A DNA stretch of 8,463 bases from NCBI GenBank assembly GCA_044344145.1, contig JBIJDM010000118.1, positions 1-8,463 of the forward strand, given 5' to 3'. The stretch comes from JBAXGE01 sp044344145. GTDB lineage: Bacteria > Planctomycetota > Phycisphaerae > WQYP01. The notes under the pieces are model-generated. The model had not been told where the DNA came from. It saw only the letters and a list, made by a program, of their open reading frames with translations, and made no database searches. The position numbers and the translations under genes were made by a program. This document shows, one piece after another, positions 6,196 through 8,463 of this stretch. The stretch's first letter is position 1. Each line of letters starts with the position of its first letter.

Positions 6196-7992
6196 TTAAC
6201 GGCCCGGCTCGGTCGTGGGGGGATTCGGGCTGGTTTGCCGACTGGCCAGCAGACTGCGGACCTGTTTGGCCCGGTTGGGCTGTTTCTGCTCGTCCAGCAC
6301 AGTGGCGTAGTGCTGGCCCATAATGTACCAGGGGGTGGTCGCCACATAACCCGAAGCGAGGGGCAGTTTCATCTGCGGCCAGACATCCGCGTAAATTTTA
6401 ACCAACAGGTCCAGTTCTCCCCGCTGCCGCAGATAGGCATCCACCCGATCCGTCGCCCGCAAGGCCAACGGACCATATTGGGCATAGTCCCGTGCCAAAC
6501 TCTGATAGAGCTGGTGCGCTTCGGCATGACGCTGGGCCGTTGCCAGCGCATCAGCCCGCGATAAATTCAATTCCGCCTGCAGGTCCGGCCGGGTTTTGAA
6601 CAGGGCCACCGCGCGCTGCAGACTGGTGATCTGTTCTTCCACAGGCCGGGCCTTGATCATGCGCACGTACATCCGGAAGGCAAATTCGTCATATTTCCCC
6701 ACGCAATAGCGCTCGATGGTCGTGGCCGTCTGGCTTAACAGGGCCGGCGGCGCATCCGCCCGGGCACACAGGTCCACCAGCGCCGTCCACGCCAGCGCAT
6801 TGCCGGGGCTGCGGGTCAGGGCCTCTTGCGCCCACGCGGCACGTTGGGACTCGGGGGCATACGGGACGCTCTGGGCCAGCGCCACCGACAACACCCGCTG
6901 ATTCCGGGGCACGCCGTATAGTTCCGCCGTCAGCGCCACATCGGCATCGGTAATCGTTTGGCCGGTTTGCGGGTCCACGATGCTGGCGCTCCAGAAATTA
7001 TGCTCGGGATAGCGCCCGGAGGAAAAATCCCATTTAGCTTTGGGCGCAGGCTGAAAATAACCCACCCACGCGTGAAACCCCTCCCCGCGCCAGGACGTGC
7101 CGGTGCATAGCGCCGTGGGCACCCCCTGCGCCCGCAACACCTCGGCGGCATAATGCGCCTGATCTTTACACACGCCCCCGAATTTGCGGATATTTTCCAG
7201 CGTATACGGCCGGCCTTCCCATGCCCCACGTTTGAAATCGCTGAAATCGTACGCGACATCGAAAAACACCTTACCCCAGACCTGAGGCAGGCTTTGCTTG
7301 TCGGCAGCCCAGGTGCGTTGCGCCACATCCACCCGCGAATTCATCAGATACAACGCCACTTGCCACGGCAACTGCGCGGCGGTGACATACCCCTTGGGCT
7401 TCTGGGTGATATGGCGAAAAATCTCGGCTGCCTGCCGCTGACATTCCGCAGCAGTCTGCCCTTCGCGGATGGGCGTATCCCACACCACCGCCGCCGCCAC
7501 CGCACATTCCAGCGCGGTGGGCACCACGTCGGGATAGGTGCGGCGCAGATGTGTGAGTACCGCCAGACTGGCCGGGGCATCATCCGCCGGGGTTAAGGCC
7601 AGCAGGAAAATTCCGGCCAATTCCGGCGCCTCTTTCAGCAAGGTGCGCAGTTCCTGTCGGACGGCATCGGGGGTTGTAACGGGGAAGTTTTGCACCACTG
7701 CCCGCGCCTGTGCCAAGCGCACCAGCGCGACCTCGTCACACCGTTTGGAATTGGCTAAAGCCCCGCGCTGCTGGGCTTCCAAGGCCGCGGTAAACGCAGC
7801 CGAATGCCCCAGTTCCCACGCGGCCAACGCATCAGCCGCAGTCAGCGCCATGGTTTGATACGCCGGCATCGTAGCCGGAACCGTGGTGGGTGATCCCGCC
7901 CAGACCCCATTTGTCATAGCACCCAATACCAAAACCCACACCCCACCGAAACGGCGGAACCACCGGGCGAGATTGCGCATGCCAGCAAACAT
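6196..7992 (-). CDS. Secreted transglutaminase-like (papain-fold) protein with C-terminal helical repeats
   Basis: Exported protein of 598 residues with a transglutaminase-core domain. Known members act as transglutaminases, or more often in bacteria as proteases, amidases or peptide hydrolases; the reaction here is unknown. A signal peptide covers residues 1-32 (MFAGMRNLARWFRR, a hydrophobic core, then VWA before GSP). Residues 50-240 look helical. The core domain spans about 240-345: KFGGVCKDQAHYAAEVLRAQ with catalytic Cys275, GEGFHAWVGYF with His307, and KWDFSSGRY with Asp322, giving an intact Cys-His-Asp triad. Residues 380-590 look like TPR-type helical repeats. The ATG at 7992 fits a -10 box 7 bases upstream. 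GTG at 8001 would overlap that box, and ATG at 7980 is possible but has no ribosome site. No partner gene is obvious; it stands upstream of NfeD-flotillin with its own promoter. Confidence 0.85.
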   Translation of the reverse strand: MFAGMRNLARWFRRFGGVWVLVLGAMTNGVWAGSPTTVPATMPAYQTMALTAADALAAWELGHSAAFTAALEAQQRGALANSKRCDEVALVRLAQARAVVQNFPVTTPDAVRQELRTLLKEAPELAGIFLLALTPADDAPASLAVLTHLRRTYPDVVPTALECAVAAAVVWDTPIREGQTAAECQRQAAEIFRHITQKPKGYVTAAQLPWQVALYLMNSRVDVAQRTWAADKQSLPQVWGKVFFDVAYDFSDFKRGAWEGRPYTLENIRKFGGVCKDQAHYAAEVLRAQGVPTALCTGTSWRGEGFHAWVGYFQPAPKAKWDFSSGRYPEHNFWSASIVDPQTGQTITDADVALTAELYGVPRNQRVLSVALAQSVPYAPESQRAAWAQEALTRSPGNALAWTALVDLCARADAPPALLSQTATTIERYCVGKYDEFAFRMYVRMIKARPVEEQITSLQRAVALFKTRPDLQAELNLSRADALATAQRHAEAHQLYQSLARDYAQYGPLALRATDRVDAYLRQRGELDLLVKIYADVWPQMKLPLASGYVATTPWYIMGQHYATVLDEQKQPNRAKQVRSLLASRQTSPNPPTTEPGR

Positions 7993-7999
7993 ATCTCTC

Positions 8000-8029
8000 A
8001 CTGTACGTCAGAGGGCCCGGTCTGGTCAA
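8000..8029 (-). promoter_or_regulatory. Candidate leaderless promoter of the transglutaminase-like gene
   Basis: On the minus strand TTGACC (8029-8024, 5 of 6) is followed after 18 bases by TACAGT (8005-8000, 4 of 6), which ends 7 bases before the ATG at 7992. The GAGAG just before the ATG is too close to act as a normal ribosome site. The spacing equals that of the bamD-like promoter. The spacer contains GGGCCC. Confidence 0.5.
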
Positions 8030-8034
8030 ACCGG
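8017..8034. repeat. 18-base near-palindrome over the -35 box, possible operator
   Basis: CCGGTCTGGTCAAACCGG has half-sites that match at 7 of 9 positions when one is reverse-complemented; CCGGT/ACCGG pair perfectly at the ends. It covers the -35 box (8024-8029) of the transglutaminase-like gene, where a bound repressor or activator would act. No second copy was noticed in the window. Confidence 0.4.
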
Positions 8035-8087
8035 GGTGGGCGGGAGTGGTAATATGTCGTATATTGGTATGCTTCAGATCACCATTT

Positions 8088-8463
8088 TTAATACGCCATG
8101 AACTTCCGACCACTCACAGCACAAAAACGGCTATTTAACCCATTAGTCTTAATCTCTTTCCAGATTGAACTATTTAAGGTGCGCGGAGGAGTTTTGCCCT
8201 TAATATTGTTTCGTGTTTTAAGGGGCAACTCCGCAATAATTTCAGGGCATGTCATCGGTTTTTTACTACGCGCAACTATATCCGCTGCAGCATCAAGAAG
8301 GCTAATTTTTTTGTTCGTTTTTTTACGCTTTATACCATGCTTACCATCTTGCCCTCTTAAATATTTTGCGATGTCAGCTATTCGCTTATTTGCCAGCACG
8401 GGGTCTTGTACAGGATCAATGAATGGCTCCTGCAAATACTGCTCTACCGATTCCAAATTGCCT
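8088..8463 (-). CDS. HARE-HTH domain protein, C-terminal fragment (5'-partial)
   Basis: The C-terminal ~75 residues form a HARE-HTH winged helix, a domain found in RNA polymerase delta subunits, ASXL-type chromatin proteins and some restriction endonucleases, where it is thought to bind or sense DNA. The pattern is visible in order: KKISLLDAAADIVARSKKPM, CPEIIAELPL, GKTPPRTLNSSIWKEI, then GLNSRFCAVSGRKFMAY at the C-terminus. A basic linker (KRKKTNKK) precedes it. The N-terminal part (QEPFIDPVQDPVLANKRIADIAKYL) I do not recognise. The frame stays open to the window edge, about 124 codons. TTG at 8456 is a possible start, but the gene more likely continues beyond. Base composition is about 41% GC, against roughly 60% in the neighbours, suggesting transfer. 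Whether it is a stand-alone regulator or the tail of a larger enzyme such as a restriction nuclease cannot be seen. Confidence 0.75.
   Translation of the reverse strand, partial: GNLESVEQYLQEPFIDPVQDPVLANKRIADIAKYLRGQDGKHGIKRKKTNKKISLLDAAADIVARSKKPMTCPEIIAELPLKTRNNIKGKTPPRTLNSSIWKEIKTNGLNSRFCAVSGRKFMAY

Noticed and set aside
1..8463. tRNA or rRNA genes, CRISPR arrays, insertion sequences
   Set aside because: No cloverleaf-like segments, regularly spaced repeats, transposase motifs or terminal inverted repeats were seen.

Overview
The window looks like the chromosome of a diderm (outer-membrane-bearing) bacterium with roughly 60% GC. The LptE-like lipoprotein coupled to a BamD-like protein, the NfeD/flotillin pair, and a Tat lipoprotein amidase suggest the PVC group. 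My best guess is a planctomycete of the Phycisphaerae type. This rests on the look of the proteins, not on a marker gene, so the taxonomic call is tentative.

Layout. Positions 1-1512 (+) hold the C-terminal half of an RND (AcrB-type) efflux pump, cut by the left edge. A Tat-exported lipoprotein with an N-acetylmuramoyl-L-alanine amidase/PGRP domain follows at 1563-2303 (+). It converges, with only 13 bases between stop codons, on a minus-strand pair: a BamD-like TPR protein (2838-3794) and an LptE-like lipoprotein (2317-2841), joined by a GTGA stop/start overlap. Upstream of these on the minus strand is a second coupled pair, an NfeD/YuaF-type membrane OB-fold protein (5551-6114) and a flotillin (3869-5554), joined by an ATGA overlap. 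A secreted transglutaminase-like protein (6196-7992, minus) follows. At the right edge is a fragment of a HARE-HTH protein (8088-8463, minus) in DNA of about 41% GC, probably the edge of an acquired region.

How the genes fit together. Almost everything except the last gene concerns the cell envelope: drug or solute export (RND), peptidoglycan cleavage or sensing (PGRP lipoprotein), outer-membrane protein and lipopolysaccharide assembly (BamD-like, LptE-like), membrane microdomain organisation (flotillin/NfeD), and a secreted protein with a papain-like transglutaminase fold. The HARE-HTH gene does not fit this theme, and its family is linked to DNA modification, restriction and chromatin.

The most interesting pattern is regulatory. 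Three first-in-transcript genes (PGRP lipoprotein, BamD-like, transglutaminase-like) each have a recognisable -10 box only 7-8 bases before the ATG. Each has a TTGNCC-like -35 box 18-20 bases further upstream, a G/C palindrome inside the spacer, and no Shine-Dalgarno sequence. This predicts leaderless mRNAs. NfeD and flotillin, by contrast, have well-placed Shine-Dalgarno sites.
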